DNA of 64,000 bases, taken from assembly GCA_963698405.1 (NCBI GenBank), contig CAVOQT010000005.1, forward strand, positions 124,001-188,000. The letters are read 5' to 3'. Below, piece by piece: positions 20,900-29,335 of this stretch. Below the pieces are notes generated by a model, which made no database searches, was not told the origin of the DNA, and saw nothing but the letters and a program-made list of their open reading frames with translations. The DNA comes from SHZI01 sp963698405 (GTDB lineage: Bacteria; Pseudomonadota; Gammaproteobacteria; Steroidobacterales; GCA-2729495). Positions within the stretch are counted from its first letter, which is position 1; each line of letters starts with the position of its first letter. The translations under genes and the position numbers were made by a program.

Positions 20900-21835
20900 T
20901 TGATCATCAAGGCGAGTGAGTCGGCCATCGCACAGGCTGTCGAAGGCCTGCGCCGTGGTGAACTCGTCGGTATACCGACCGAGACGGTATACGGACTCGG
21001 TGCGGATGCGAGCAATGACCTGGCCGTCGCACGTATCTATGCCGCCAAAGGCCGGCCGCAGTTCAATCCGCTGATCGCACATGTAGCCAGCCTCGACATG
21101 GCAGTGCGCGAGGGTGTGCTGGATGAGCGCGCACAGCGTCTGGCCGAGCGCTTCTGGCCTGGTCCATTGACACTGGTTGTGCCCGTCGCCTCTACGCACC
21201 GGGTTTGCGAGCTCGCGCGTGCCGGGCTGCAGACGGTGGCGCTGCGCATGCCCGGACATCCGGTGGCGATTGATCTGATTCGTGCCTTTGGGTGCCCGGT
21301 GGCCGCGCCCTCGGCCAATCGCTCCGGGCGCATCAGTCCGACCACGGCCCAGGATGTGGTTGCAGAACTTGGTGGGCAATCCGGTCTGGTGCTGGATGCC
21401 GGCCCGGCGCAGGTCGGCCTGGAATCCACCATCGTGGCTGTATTGCCCGGCGAAGCGGTGCGGCTTCTGCGGCCCGGCGGCATCAGTCGCGAAGCATTGC
21501 TGACGGTGGTGGACGAGATTGCCGTGGTGACCGATGGAGGTATCGAGGCGCCTGGTCAGCTCGCTTCCCATTACGCACCGCATGCACGGTTGCGCATGAA
21601 TGCTCTCGCGCCGGAGGCGGCTGAAGTCTTCCTGGGCTTTGCTGCACATCACTGCGACGGTAGCCTGAACCTGTCGCGCAGCGGCGATCTGACTGAAGCG
21701 GCAGCGAATCTCTTCACGATGCTGCGTGCACTCGATGCGAGCGGAGCGGCCGGTATCGCTGTGGCGCCGGTGCCGAAACAGGGCCTCGGTGAAGCCATCA
21801 ACGACCGCTTGCAGAGGGCGGCAGCGCCGCGCTGA
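20900..21835 (+). CDS. tsaC/sua5: Threonylcarbamoyl-AMP synthase, long Sua5 form
   Basis: Makes L-threonylcarbamoyladenylate from Thr, bicarbonate and ATP for the t6A37 modification of ANN-decoding tRNAs, in the cytoplasm. The YrdC domain shows the KxR-like entry, IPTETVYGLGADA, IYAAKGRPQFNPLI, RFWPGPLTLV, RMPGHPVA and PSANRSGRISPT. The C-terminal Sua5 domain contains APGQLASHYAPHARL. About 311 residues. No ATG precedes the conserved part; a TTG at 20900 (or 20897) after ACGGGG is the likely start. Confidence 0.92.
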   Translation: MIIKASESAIAQAVEGLRRGELVGIPTETVYGLGADASNDLAVARIYAAKGRPQFNPLIAHVASLDMAVREGVLDERAQRLAERFWPGPLTLVVPVASTHRVCELARAGLQTVALRMPGHPVAIDLIRAFGCPVAAPSANRSGRISPTTAQDVVAELGGQSGLVLDAGPAQVGLESTIVAVLPGEAVRLLRPGGISREALLTVVDEIAVVTDGGIEAPGQLASHYAPHARLRMNALAPEAAEVFLGFAAHHCDGSLNLSRSGDLTEAAANLFTMLRALDASGAAGIAVAPVPKQGLGEAINDRLQRAAAPR

Positions 21836-21842
21836 GTGCCCG

Positions 21843-22746
21843 TTAGTCGTTGAACAGCGTGCCGCGTGCGCCTTCCATGATCTGCATGACGGCGGGGTGC
21901 CGGATACGCCGTTCCATGGACAGCGCATAAAATTTTGCACGTGCGCTGCCGGCTTTGCCGATGACCTTTACCTTGCATTGCTGCACGACCTCCCGTTCGA
22001 TGGCCGAGGGCGCAGCGAATACGCCCAGGCCGCCCTGGCCAAAGGTCTTGAGCAGACCGCTGTCGTCAAACTCACCGACGATCTGCGGTGTGATGCCGTG
22101 TTCCAGAAACCAGTTATCGAGCACGCGCCGGTTGGGGCTGCGTTCCGTTGGCAGCAAAAACGGTGCCTGATCGAGGCTGCCCGGAAAGTTCCGGCGCAGT
22201 CGGGTGGCCAGGCGAGGTGGGGCAAAGAAGCTGATTTCGCATTCACCCAGCAGATGACTGAAGGCACGGAATCCTGAGCTTGCAGTCAGGGCGCTCGTTG
22301 AAAGCACGAAATCCAGGCGGTGTGCGGCGAGGTCGGCTACCAGCGTGTCGAGGCCGCCGGTATGACAGACCACCCGGAACGGGTTATCACCCTGCATCAG
22401 GGGGGCGATTGCCCGCCATGCAACCAGATTCGGTACTACATCGGAGACCCCCACTGTTACCGCCCGCTGGCTTTGTGGTGTAACGCCCTTGCAGTACCCG
22501 GATGAGATCCTGGCCACGGGAGAATATTTCGTCAGCGTACTCGTATACCGTCAGGCCCAGTTCTGTCGGCAGTACACGCCGGCCCTTCTTTTCGAGCAGG
22601 CGACCGTCCAGTTCTGCTTCCAGCAGCTTGATCTGGCCACTGATGGTCTGCGGCGTGATGTGCAGGGCTTCTGCGGCTCGCGCCACGCCGCCATCGCGAA
22701 CGACCATCCAGAAGTACAGCAGGTGGTTGTAGTTCGGGTGTTTCAT
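21843..22746 (-). CDS. LysR-family regulator, NhaR-like (one frameshift)
   Basis: DNA-binding regulator of about 300 residues. The winged helix-turn-helix is at residues 3-62 (NYNHLLYFWMVVRDGGVARAA, HITPQTISGQIKLLE), typical of NhaR. After a slip near 22500 the effector domain follows (RAVTVGVSDVVPNLVAWR, GGLDTLVADLAAHRLDFVLS, GLGVFAAPS). In E. coli NhaR responds to sodium; the effector here is unknown. It is divergent from the small-protein/cupin module at 22956, with a REP element in the gap, so that module is a candidate target. Confidence 0.85.
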
Positions 22747-22836
22747 GCTGGCTCCTGAATACATCGAGATTCCCGAAGTATATCGAAGAAATAAACGACT
22801 TTTACGCATGTACGGCTGCGCTAGTCTGACCTTGCC

Positions 22837-22915
22837 GTAGGAGCGCCTTCAGGCGCGATCTTCAGCGACAACAAGGAATCGCGGCTGAAGCCGCTCCCAC
22901 TGAAGGCGCTCCTAC
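22837..22915. repeat. REP-like inverted repeat C
   Basis: Variant unit at 22837-22860 (GTAGGAGCGCCTTCAGGCGC), inverted unit at 22878-22900 (ATCGCGGCTGAAGCCGCTCC), then a partial inverted unit to 22915. It occupies the space between the divergent regulator and small-protein genes, where REPs are less usual. Confidence 0.85.
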
Positions 22916-22955
22916 GGCAAGACCAGCAACCTGAAACAAACCGGAGTTTGAACAA

Positions 22956-23223
22956 ATGGGCAAACGCGTACAGGACACCAAACCCGCCCCGGCGGCCGAC
23001 AACTGGAAGTGGGTGGTGGAAAACGTTGCGGAGCAAAAGAAGCGCTACGCAGACGATCGTCAGGGAACAGGAGGCACTGGCCCCCCAGCGTGAGAAGTGG
23101 GTTGCTGCTTTCCTGCGGGCCATCCAGACCACCGGCTTCAACGTCAGTGGCGACATGAAACGGATCATCAAGCCTGGTGAGATTGCCAGGAAACCCAAGG
23201 GCAAGCATCAGGTCATTTTTTAA
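22956..23223 (+). CDS. Small conserved basic protein, copy 1 (one frameshift)
   Basis: Unrecognised cytoplasmic protein of about 88 residues, rich in Lys and Arg. ATG 22956 gives MGKRVQDTKPAP; one extra base near 23048 shifts the frame, and the second part reads REQEALAPQREKWVAAFLR, TTGFNVSGDMKRIIKP and KPKGKHQVIF. The intact paralogue at 52081 aligns along its whole length, which shows the indel clearly. It stops 11 bases before the cupin gene, and the same gene order is repeated at 52 kb. No signal peptide, metal motif or known domain was seen. Confidence 0.75.
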
Positions 23224-23234
23224 GGAGAGTTCCA

Positions 23235-24494
23235 ATGGCACGACCGCATATCGAACCCTATGTCGAGCTGAATCATCCCTTCAAGAAGTTCGACCTGTCC
23301 GGCTTCAAGGGCAGCCATTACAAGGTGCTCTCCCTGGATGGTGACACCGGCGCCTGTACGCTGAAGGTCCGCTTTGATGGCGGTTTCAAGCGCAAGCCGG
23401 GACTGTGCTACTCGGACATGGAGATCTTCGTGCTGACCGGCACGCTGCGGGTCGGCAAGGAAAGCTGGGTTGAAGGGCACTACGCATTCATACCTGCCGG
23501 TATGGCCGTCGGTGTCATCGAATCAGCGCAGGGCGCTGAAGTGCTGTTGATGTTCAATGACAGCGAGCCTGCCTTTGCCGAGAGCGACAAGCATCACCCG
23601 CTGGCACTCACCGAGGCCTTCAGTTCGGTGAACAGCTATCAGGATCGTCCCTGGGCTGCTGGCAACCTGGTGTCCCCGTCAGTCGCATCAGGCTGCATGA
23701 TCAAGGTTCTGCACTATGATGTACTGACCGAGGCGCTGAGCTTTCTCTACTGCATGACGCCGGAGTTCTCGCAGAACAATATCTCTTACCATGACAGTGC
23801 CGAAGAGGCGTATCACATCTGGGGCACGTCCTTCATGATGCAGTTCGGCGAACTGCCGACCGGCGGCTACTTCTGGCGTCCGCCGTACATCAACCACGGT
23901 TCATTCAGCTGCAAGTACGGCACCATCGCCTTTGGCCGGACGGACTCCATCCTGTTCAACTACTTCCACTTCAACCCGTGGACGAACCCGGACGAGAACA
24001 AGGCGCGTGCAGCTGCCAACCTGTACCGCAAGCGACCGATGCTCTACAACTGGGTGGCATCAGATGGCCACAACCATCCGCATGGCCCGCCCGACTTCGA
24101 GAATCCCGACTACCAGAACGATACGCAGGTGCGTCTGTTGCACGGCGAACCCGTCGGTGGCCACGTCGGCAAGAAACGCGCGGTAGGAGCGGCGGTAGGA
24201 GCGGCTTCAGCCGCGATTATTGGCCCAAAAAATCAGGAATCGCGGCTGAAGCCGCTCCTACCGCCGCGCCTACGGCTTGGTTGCCGCCGCAATCAACTGC
24301 TGGGCGCGCGCGGAAATCGCGGCATCGCCGGCGCTGAGACTCAGCGCCTTGCGGCCGAGGCTTTCAGCCTGTGCGTAGTCACCTTCCTTCAGTCGCAGCT
24401 TGCCGAGTTCCAGCCAGAGTACTGGCTGGCGCGGCTCAATGCGGATCGCACGCTCGATGGATGCTGCTGCCTGAGCGTAGCGTCCGGCTGCTGA
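23235..24494 (+). CDS. Double-cupin protein, copy 1, with REP-derived C-terminal read-through
   Basis: Two cupin-like barrels. The first (EIFVLTGTLRVG, GHYAFIPAGMAVG) lacks the HxH metal ligands. The second (SYHDSAEEAYHIWG, FGELPTGGYFWRPPYINHGSF) keeps His and Glu residues suited to metal binding. The paralogue at 52360 ends GGHVGKKRRK; here the matching residues end at about 24180, and the frame runs on through a REP element (AVGAAVGAASAAI) and then antisense through the neighbouring lipoprotein gene to 24494. The natural protein is probably about 316 residues, with a lost stop or an indel near 24180. Function unknown. Confidence 0.78.
   Translation: MARPHIEPYVELNHPFKKFDLSGFKGSHYKVLSLDGDTGACTLKVRFDGGFKRKPGLCYSDMEIFVLTGTLRVGKESWVEGHYAFIPAGMAVGVIESAQGAEVLLMFNDSEPAFAESDKHHPLALTEAFSSVNSYQDRPWAAGNLVSPSVASGCMIKVLHYDVLTEALSFLYCMTPEFSQNNISYHDSAEEAYHIWGTSFMMQFGELPTGGYFWRPPYINHGSFSCKYGTIAFGRTDSILFNYFHFNPWTNPDENKARAAANLYRKRPMLYNWVASDGHNHPHGPPDFENPDYQNDTQVRLLHGEPVGGHVGKKRAVGAAVGAASAAIIGPKNQESRLKPLLPPRLRLGCRRNQLLGARGNRGIAGAETQRLAAEAFSLCVVTFLQSQLAEFQPEYWLARLNADRTLDGCCCLSVASGC
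24183..24261. repeat. REP-like inverted repeat D
   Basis: Doubled plus-orientation unit at 24183-24217 and an exact inverted unit at 24239-24261 separated by an AT-rich loop. It lies between convergent genes (cupin copy 1 and the TPR lipoprotein) and is read in frame by the cupin gene. Confidence 0.9.
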
Positions 24495-24785
24495 ATGGCT
24501 GCGGCTCTCGTTGAGCAGTGCCTGGCTGGCCGGACTTACCGGCGGAATGACGCGTGCCGGGGCTGATGGCGGGGCTGGCGCTGGCGTTACCGGTGGTTCC
24601 GGTATGGGTGCTGGCGCAGGTGCCGGGCTGGGGCGGGTTGCCGGTACCGGCGTCTTTTGTTCGGGTGGGCGGGTGCTGGGTCCAGGCGGTACGCAGCCGC
24701 TGAGCGTGGCGATCAGCAGCAGTGCAGGCGCAATGATCCTGCCAACGCTGCCTGGCGGTCTCAGTCGAGCAAACCCTTCAGCCAT
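24270..24785 (-). CDS. TPR-containing lipoprotein
   Basis: Predicted lipoprotein of 171 residues: signal peptide with lipobox LLIATLSGC (Cys near residue 31), a long Pro/Ala-rich spacer (residues 35-80) able to span part of the periplasm, then tetratricopeptide-like helices (SHSAAGRYAQAAASIERAI, PVLWLELGKLRLKEGDYAQAESLGRKAL). Its start overlaps the 3' end of mrcB by 25 bases, which implies translational coupling. Such neighbours suggest a role in supporting the class A penicillin-binding protein, as LpoB does in enterics, although the sequence is not LpoB-like. Confidence 0.8.
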   Translation of the reverse strand: MAEGFARLRPPGSVGRIIAPALLLIATLSGCVPPGPSTRPPEQKTPVPATRPSPAPAPAPIPEPPVTPAPAPPSAPARVIPPVSPASQALLNESRSHSAAGRYAQAAASIERAIRIEPRQPVLWLELGKLRLKEGDYAQAESLGRKALSLSAGDAAISARAQQLIAAATKP

Positions 24786-27085
24786 TCCATGCCACGCCTG
24801 GTGAGATTATCGGATTCCGGCAAGCAGTCCGGCTTTGCCGGCAGGACTGTCCCCGCAGGCAACGGCAAGCTGATCAGATCGCCGCAGTCTGCGCGCGACA
24901 TCATGCCAGTTGCATAGTCGAAAGACACATCCACCAGATTTTCGGCCGGCAGCGCTTCGTAGCCGAGGTCGCCGAAGCCGGCTACCAGACGCGCCCATAT
25001 CGGGAGCGCGCCGGATGCACCGCTGAGTCCGGTTGGTGTGTTGTCGTCGGCACCGACCCAGACCACGACCACGTGATCATTGCTGAATCCGGCGAACCAG
25101 CTGTCGCGCAGATCATCGGAAGTGCCGGTCTTGCCGGCGATGCTCAGGTCCTGTGGTAGCCAGCGTCTGGCTCCCCGCGCGGTTCCGCGCTCTACAACCT
25201 GCAGCATGCTGGCGGTTACTTGTGCCACAGCCGAGGGATCGGCCGCCCGGTTGATCTTGAGCTGATAGCGTTCAAGCGGCTTGCCATCTGCATCGAGTAC
25301 CGCACGCACCGCCTTCAGTGGTGCATGAAACCCACCGTTGCCGAGGCTGTTGTAGACCTGTGCAACTTCCATCGGTGAGAGATCGACCGCACCCAGCAGC
25401 AGCGATGGCAGCGGGCGCGGTGTGTCTGTAGCCCCCAGCGACTTGAGCAGGCCGGCGACTTTTTTCAGTCCCACGTCCATGCCGATACGCACGGTCGGTG
25501 TGTTGAGCGATTCAGCCAGTGCCCGCACGGCCGGTACCGGACCACGATACTCGTGGTCGTAGTTCTGCGGGCTCCAGGTCTTGCCGGTATCGAGGCGGAT
25601 ATTCAGCGGCGCGTCTTCGACCTGGCTTGCGGCGGTGTAGCGCCCTGACTCGAAGCCGGCCAGATAAACCACCGGTTTGATCAGCGAACCGATCGGTCGC
25701 CGGGCATCGAGTGCCCGATTGAAGCCCTGCATGCGCGCATTGCGCCCGCCGACGATTGCCACTACATCCGGGGTTTGCGTGCCGGTGACCACGATCGCAC
25801 CGTCCAGCGAGCCGGCCTTGCGCCGCCGACTCGTTTCCAGCTCATCCAGGCCTTCCTTCAGGCGCTGCTCGGCTGCCGCCTGAATGCGCGGATCGAGCGT
25901 CGTCATGATGCGCAGCCCGGCGTTGAGCAGATCCTCTTCCTTGTAGTCGGCGCGCAGTTCGCGGCGCACCAGATCCATGAAGGTCGGGTTGTAGCTCGCG
26001 AAGCTCGTGGCTTTGCCACGTACGCCGAGCTCGCGCTGTTTGGCCTTGCTGGCAACTGCTTCCGGAATGAGCCCGAACTCGGCCATCAGATCCAGGATCA
26101 TGTCGCGGCGTTTGCGCGTTCGTTCCGGCTGACGCCTGGGGTCGTACCAGGAGGGCCCGCGTACGACAGCGATCAGCAGCGCCGTTTCCTGCGGCTCGAG
26201 TTCAGTCAGCGGTTTGCCGAAGTAGAACTGGCTGGCCAGCCCGAAACCGTGAATCGCGCGATCGCCCGCCTGGCCCAGATAGATCTCGTTGACGTAGGCA
26301 TTGAGCAGGTCTGCTTTGTCGAAATGCAGTTCCAGCAGGATCGACATCAGCGCTTCACGCAGCTTGCGGGTCAGGGTGCGGCTGTTGTCCAGAAAGTAGC
26401 TGCGCACCAGTTGCTGGGTGAGCGTGCTGCCGCCCTGTTCGATACCGCCAGCACGGATGTTGGCCCACATCGCACGGGTGATGGCGCGCAGCGAGACACC
26501 GCTGTGCTTGTCGAAATCGCGGTCCTCAACGATCTTGAGCGACTCGAGCAGCAGCTCGGGCACCTGGTCGGGTCCCAGCACGATCCGGTCTTCGCCGTGT
26601 GCGGTGAAGATATTGCCGATGAAGGGCGGATCGAGACGCAGCAGCGGCAAATCGTGGCCCCGCTCGTCAGTCAGCGCCGTAATGCCGCCAGCACCAAAGC
26701 TGATGGTGGCCTTTTGTGCGGCCTGTGCGGCGTCCCAGAACTGGAACGGGCGGGTCATCAGTACAATCCGTCCGCTCAGGCGTGCAAAGGTGCCCTGGGT
26801 CTTTACGGTTGTCGATGCCGAATAACCCAGAGCAGTGAGTTCACGCTGCAGTTCGTCGGCGGTGAGCCGCTGCCCTGCATACAGCTCCAGCGGCCGCGCA
26901 TAGACCTGTGCCGGCAAGTCCCAGCGCCGTCCCTCGAACTGCTGCACGATCTGGCGGTCCAGCAGCCAGATCCAGATCGCCAGCGCGGATACGAGCAGCA
27001 CAGCCAGGCCCACAAGCCACAGGATCATGCGGCGGCTCAGGTACTGGCGCAGGTTTTTCCGGGAGCGTCGGGAACGTCGAGCCAA
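24761..27085 (-). CDS. mrcB: Penicillin-binding protein 1B, bifunctional class A PBP
   Basis: Intact protein of 774 residues that polymerises and crosslinks peptidoglycan at the inner membrane. A short basic cytoplasmic tail (MARRSRRSRKN) and one helix (residues 20-42) are followed by a UB2H-like region (YARPLELYAGQRLTADEL), the GT51 glycosyltransferase (KIVEDRDFDKHSGV with catalytic Glu, GGSTLTQQLVR), and the transpeptidase with SxxK in RPIGSLIKP, SxN in ESLNT and KTGTS. It is a long intact gene in a window with many broken frames. It is coupled to the downstream lipoprotein gene. Confidence 0.95.
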   Translation of the reverse strand: MARRSRRSRKNLRQYLSRRMILWLVGLAVLLVSALAIWIWLLDRQIVQQFEGRRWDLPAQVYARPLELYAGQRLTADELQRELTALGYSASTTVKTQGTFARLSGRIVLMTRPFQFWDAAQAAQKATISFGAGGITALTDERGHDLPLLRLDPPFIGNIFTAHGEDRIVLGPDQVPELLLESLKIVEDRDFDKHSGVSLRAITRAMWANIRAGGIEQGGSTLTQQLVRSYFLDNSRTLTRKLREALMSILLELHFDKADLLNAYVNEIYLGQAGDRAIHGFGLASQFYFGKPLTELEPQETALLIAVVRGPSWYDPRRQPERTRKRRDMILDLMAEFGLIPEAVASKAKQRELGVRGKATSFASYNPTFMDLVRRELRADYKEEDLLNAGLRIMTTLDPRIQAAAEQRLKEGLDELETSRRRKAGSLDGAIVVTGTQTPDVVAIVGGRNARMQGFNRALDARRPIGSLIKPVVYLAGFESGRYTAASQVEDAPLNIRLDTGKTWSPQNYDHEYRGPVPAVRALAESLNTPTVRIGMDVGLKKVAGLLKSLGATDTPRPLPSLLLGAVDLSPMEVAQVYNSLGNGGFHAPLKAVRAVLDADGKPLERYQLKINRAADPSAVAQVTASMLQVVERGTARGARRWLPQDLSIAGKTGTSDDLRDSWFAGFSNDHVVVVWVGADDNTPTGLSGASGALPIWARLVAGFGDLGYEALPAENLVDVSFDYATGMMSRADCGDLISLPLPAGTVLPAKPDCLPESDNLTRRGMEWLKGLLD

Positions 27086-27393
27086 GATCTATCGTCCACA
27101 GGTGGGCAAGGCGGGGATGTTAACCCGGTGCCGGAGCATTTGATTATTTGAGTATCAGTATTTGAATCTGGTGCGGCGATATGGGCGGAGATTAAACAGC
27201 GGTTGGCTCAGGCTGTTTTATGAGTGTCATTTCAAGCGCAGCACCCAAGTCCCTTGGTAAATAAATCTGTCACCTTTTTGTGATCCATCTTCTACCTGGT
27301 CACAATGGAAAATTGTAAACTCTGTCAACTAATTTTCGACATTTATCACGGCCTTACCGTGACGGGCTATCGGAGCCGGGGGAAGAACAAACC
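27086..27393. other. 308-base AT-rich intergenic region upstream of the beta-propeller gene
   Basis: Much lower GC than its surroundings. It probably holds promoters for mrcB (minus) and the propeller lipoprotein (plus). TTGTGA at 27278-27283 and TCACAA at 27300-27305 form an inverted repeat with a 16-base spacer, too wide for a CRP site. A small stem (CACGG/CCGTG) is at 27347-27361. No RNA gene recognised. Confidence 0.4.
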
Positions 27394-28749
27394 ATGCAAT
27401 CCACCTTCAAGCAAGCGCGCGCTGTCGCGCTGCTGATACCACTGACTGCGGCTCTTCTCGCCTGTAACGGCAACAGCTCGACACCGACCAGGTCAGTCGG
27501 ACCAGCCGTACAGTACACCGTGGGTGGTTCGACCGCAGGCCTGAGCGGAACGCTTGTACTGCAGAACAACGCTGGCGACGACCTGACTATCAACGCGAAC
27601 GGCAATTTCACCTTCGCGACGGCTCTTGACGACGCCTCAGCCTATGCCGTCACTGTGCACACGCAACCCAGCAATCAGACCTGCTCGGTCGCCAATGGCA
27701 CCGGTACCTTGAATAGCGCCGATGTCACTGGTGTGGCCGTCACCTGCACTCCGCCTCGCTTCGTCTATGCCGCAAATAATGGCACCAACGACGTCACCAC
27801 ATTCAGCTACGACGCTGGCACCGGCGCACTCACCGAAGTCGGTTCCGAAGTGGCCGCAGGCTCCGGCCCAAGTTCAATTATCGTGCATCCAAACTTGCGT
27901 TTTACCTATGTCGTGAACATGTACTCCAACAACGTCACAGCCTTCAGCATCGATGCCAGCACCGGTGCACTTACCGAGGTCGGCACGGAAGTGGCCACTG
28001 GAACGAGCCCCCTCTCTATCGCGGTGGCCCCGTCCGGCGGCTTTGCCTATGTAGCGAATCTCGGCTCCGATAACGTCACGACCTTCAGTATTGACACCAC
28101 CACCGGCGCGCTGACCGAGGTCGGTACGGAAGTGGCAGCGGGTACGGCCCCTTACTCGATCACGGTAGACCCGACGGGTCGCTTTGCCTATGTAGCGAAT
28201 TCAAGTTCTGATCACATCACCACTTTCAGCATCGATGCCACTACTGGCGCACTCACTGAGGTCGGCACGGAAGTCCCCGCAGGGACGAACCCGGTGGCAA
28301 TCAGTGTGAGCCCTTCCGGCCGCTTCGCGTATGTGGCGAATTACGCCACCTATGACGTCACCACTTTCAGCATCGATACTACTACTGGCGCACTCACCGA
28401 GGTCGGTACGGAAGTGACAGCAGGTACGAACCCTTACTCGATCACGGTAGACCCGACAGGTCGCTTTGCCTATGTAGCGAATATGGGCTCAAGCGATATA
28501 ACCACTTTCAGTATCGACGCCACCACCGGCGCACTCACCAAGTTTGGCGCAGATGTCCCCGCAGGGACGGCACCGATTTCAATAAGTGTGGATTCAACGG
28601 GCAGCTTCGCCTATGTGTCGAATCGCAGCTCTCATAACGTCAACACCTTCAGCATTGATTCCGTCACAGGTGCGCTGACTGAAGTCGGCACCGCGGTCGC
28701 CGCAGGGACAGGCCCCTACTCGATTGCACTTCCGGGTGGCACTCGCTGA
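27394..28749 (+). CDS. Seven-bladed beta-propeller lipoprotein
   Basis: Secreted lipoprotein of 451 residues with lipobox ALLAC (Cys near residue 24). Residues 40-125 form a beta-rich domain with two Cys. From about residue 126, seven tandem repeats of 47 residues (141 bp) follow, each of the form YVAN, five variable residues, TTFSID, TTGALTEVGTEV, AGT, then SITVDPTGRFA. This is the YVTN/lactonase-type beta-propeller pattern, also seen in 6-phosphogluconolactonase-like proteins. No enzymatic residues were identified; surface binding or adhesion is as likely as catalysis. Repeats are very similar in DNA, suggesting recent expansion or homogenisation. Confidence 0.85.
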   Translation: MQSTFKQARAVALLIPLTAALLACNGNSSTPTRSVGPAVQYTVGGSTAGLSGTLVLQNNAGDDLTINANGNFTFATALDDASAYAVTVHTQPSNQTCSVANGTGTLNSADVTGVAVTCTPPRFVYAANNGTNDVTTFSYDAGTGALTEVGSEVAAGSGPSSIIVHPNLRFTYVVNMYSNNVTAFSIDASTGALTEVGTEVATGTSPLSIAVAPSGGFAYVANLGSDNVTTFSIDTTTGALTEVGTEVAAGTAPYSITVDPTGRFAYVANSSSDHITTFSIDATTGALTEVGTEVPAGTNPVAISVSPSGRFAYVANYATYDVTTFSIDTTTGALTEVGTEVTAGTNPYSITVDPTGRFAYVANMGSSDITTFSIDATTGALTKFGADVPAGTAPISISVDSTGSFAYVSNRSSHNVNTFSIDSVTGALTEVGTAVAAGTGPYSIALPGGTR

Positions 28750-28811
28750 TCGGATAGATAGATCAGTTCACGGGTCTGCAGGTATTTGGGGTCACATCAG
28801 CCCCACGGCCC

Positions 28812-29243
28812 TCAGGCAAACTCCAGCAACTCGATGATGTTGCCGTCCGGGTCGCGTCCGTAGCAGACGAAGCCGCCGTCCTGTGCCTGCGGCGGCGCGT
28901 GAAAGCGCATGCCGGCGGCCTGCAGCCGCTGATATTCATGCTGACAGTCCTTCACCGCCAGGCAGATGTGCGTGATGCCGTGGTCGCAGGCCGGCCGGTC
29001 CGGATCGGCCGGGCGCGGTGTCGGTGAACTGAATTCGAAGATTTCCAGGAAGCTGTCGCCGAGCTTCAGCAGCACTGCGCGGGCGGCAGAATCTTTCAGG
29101 CCGGTGAGCGCATCGGCTGCGGCGATGCCGGCAGGCCAGCCGAACTCGCGAACCGTTTCACAACCGAGCAGACCTTGATAAAAGCGCAGCGCACGTTCCA
29201 GATCGGGTGTGGAAATCGCGGCGTGGTGGAAGCCTTGCAGCAT
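28812..29243 (-). CDS. VOC (glyoxalase/bleomycin resistance) family protein
   Basis: Intact 143-residue vicinal-oxygen-chelate fold protein. FHHAAISTPDLERALRFYQG is the first beta-alpha unit with a metal-ligand His, LEIFEF carries a Glu, HICLAVKDCQHEYQRL is the second module, and DPDGNIIELLEF ends with the last ligand Glu. The family includes glyoxalase I, extradiol dioxygenases and epimerases, so substrate and reaction cannot be called. It is divergent from lemA, with 92 bases between starts. Confidence 0.85.
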   Translation of the reverse strand: MLQGFHHAAISTPDLERALRFYQGLLGCETVREFGWPAGIAAADALTGLKDSAARAVLLKLGDSFLEIFEFSSPTPRPADPDRPACDHGITHICLAVKDCQHEYQRLQAAGMRFHAPPQAQDGGFVCYGRDPDGNIIELLEFA

Positions 29244-29283
29244 GGGCGGCTCTCCTTCAAGCAGTTCTGGCCTGAGGCAAGCA

Positions 29284-29289
29284 TATAAT
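29284..29289 (+). promoter_or_regulatory. Candidate -10 box (TATAAT) for lemA
   Basis: Exact TATAAT 46 bases upstream of ATG 29336, in the divergent gap with the VOC gene. The -35 is unclear. Confidence 0.45.
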
Positions 29290-29335
29290 CATTCTGCGTC
29301 CCGGTTTTACTCACCTCGCAGAGGATGTAGACATC

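Noticed and set aside
11076..24261. CRISPR array or transposon ends suggested by repeated GTAGGAGCGG units
   Set aside because: Units are few, scattered, palindromic and at gene ends, without regular spacers or a transposase, which fits REP-like repeats.
27278..27305. Possible CRP site from TTGTGA and TCACAA arms
   Set aside because: The spacer is 16 bases, while CRP sites need six between TGTGA and TCACA.
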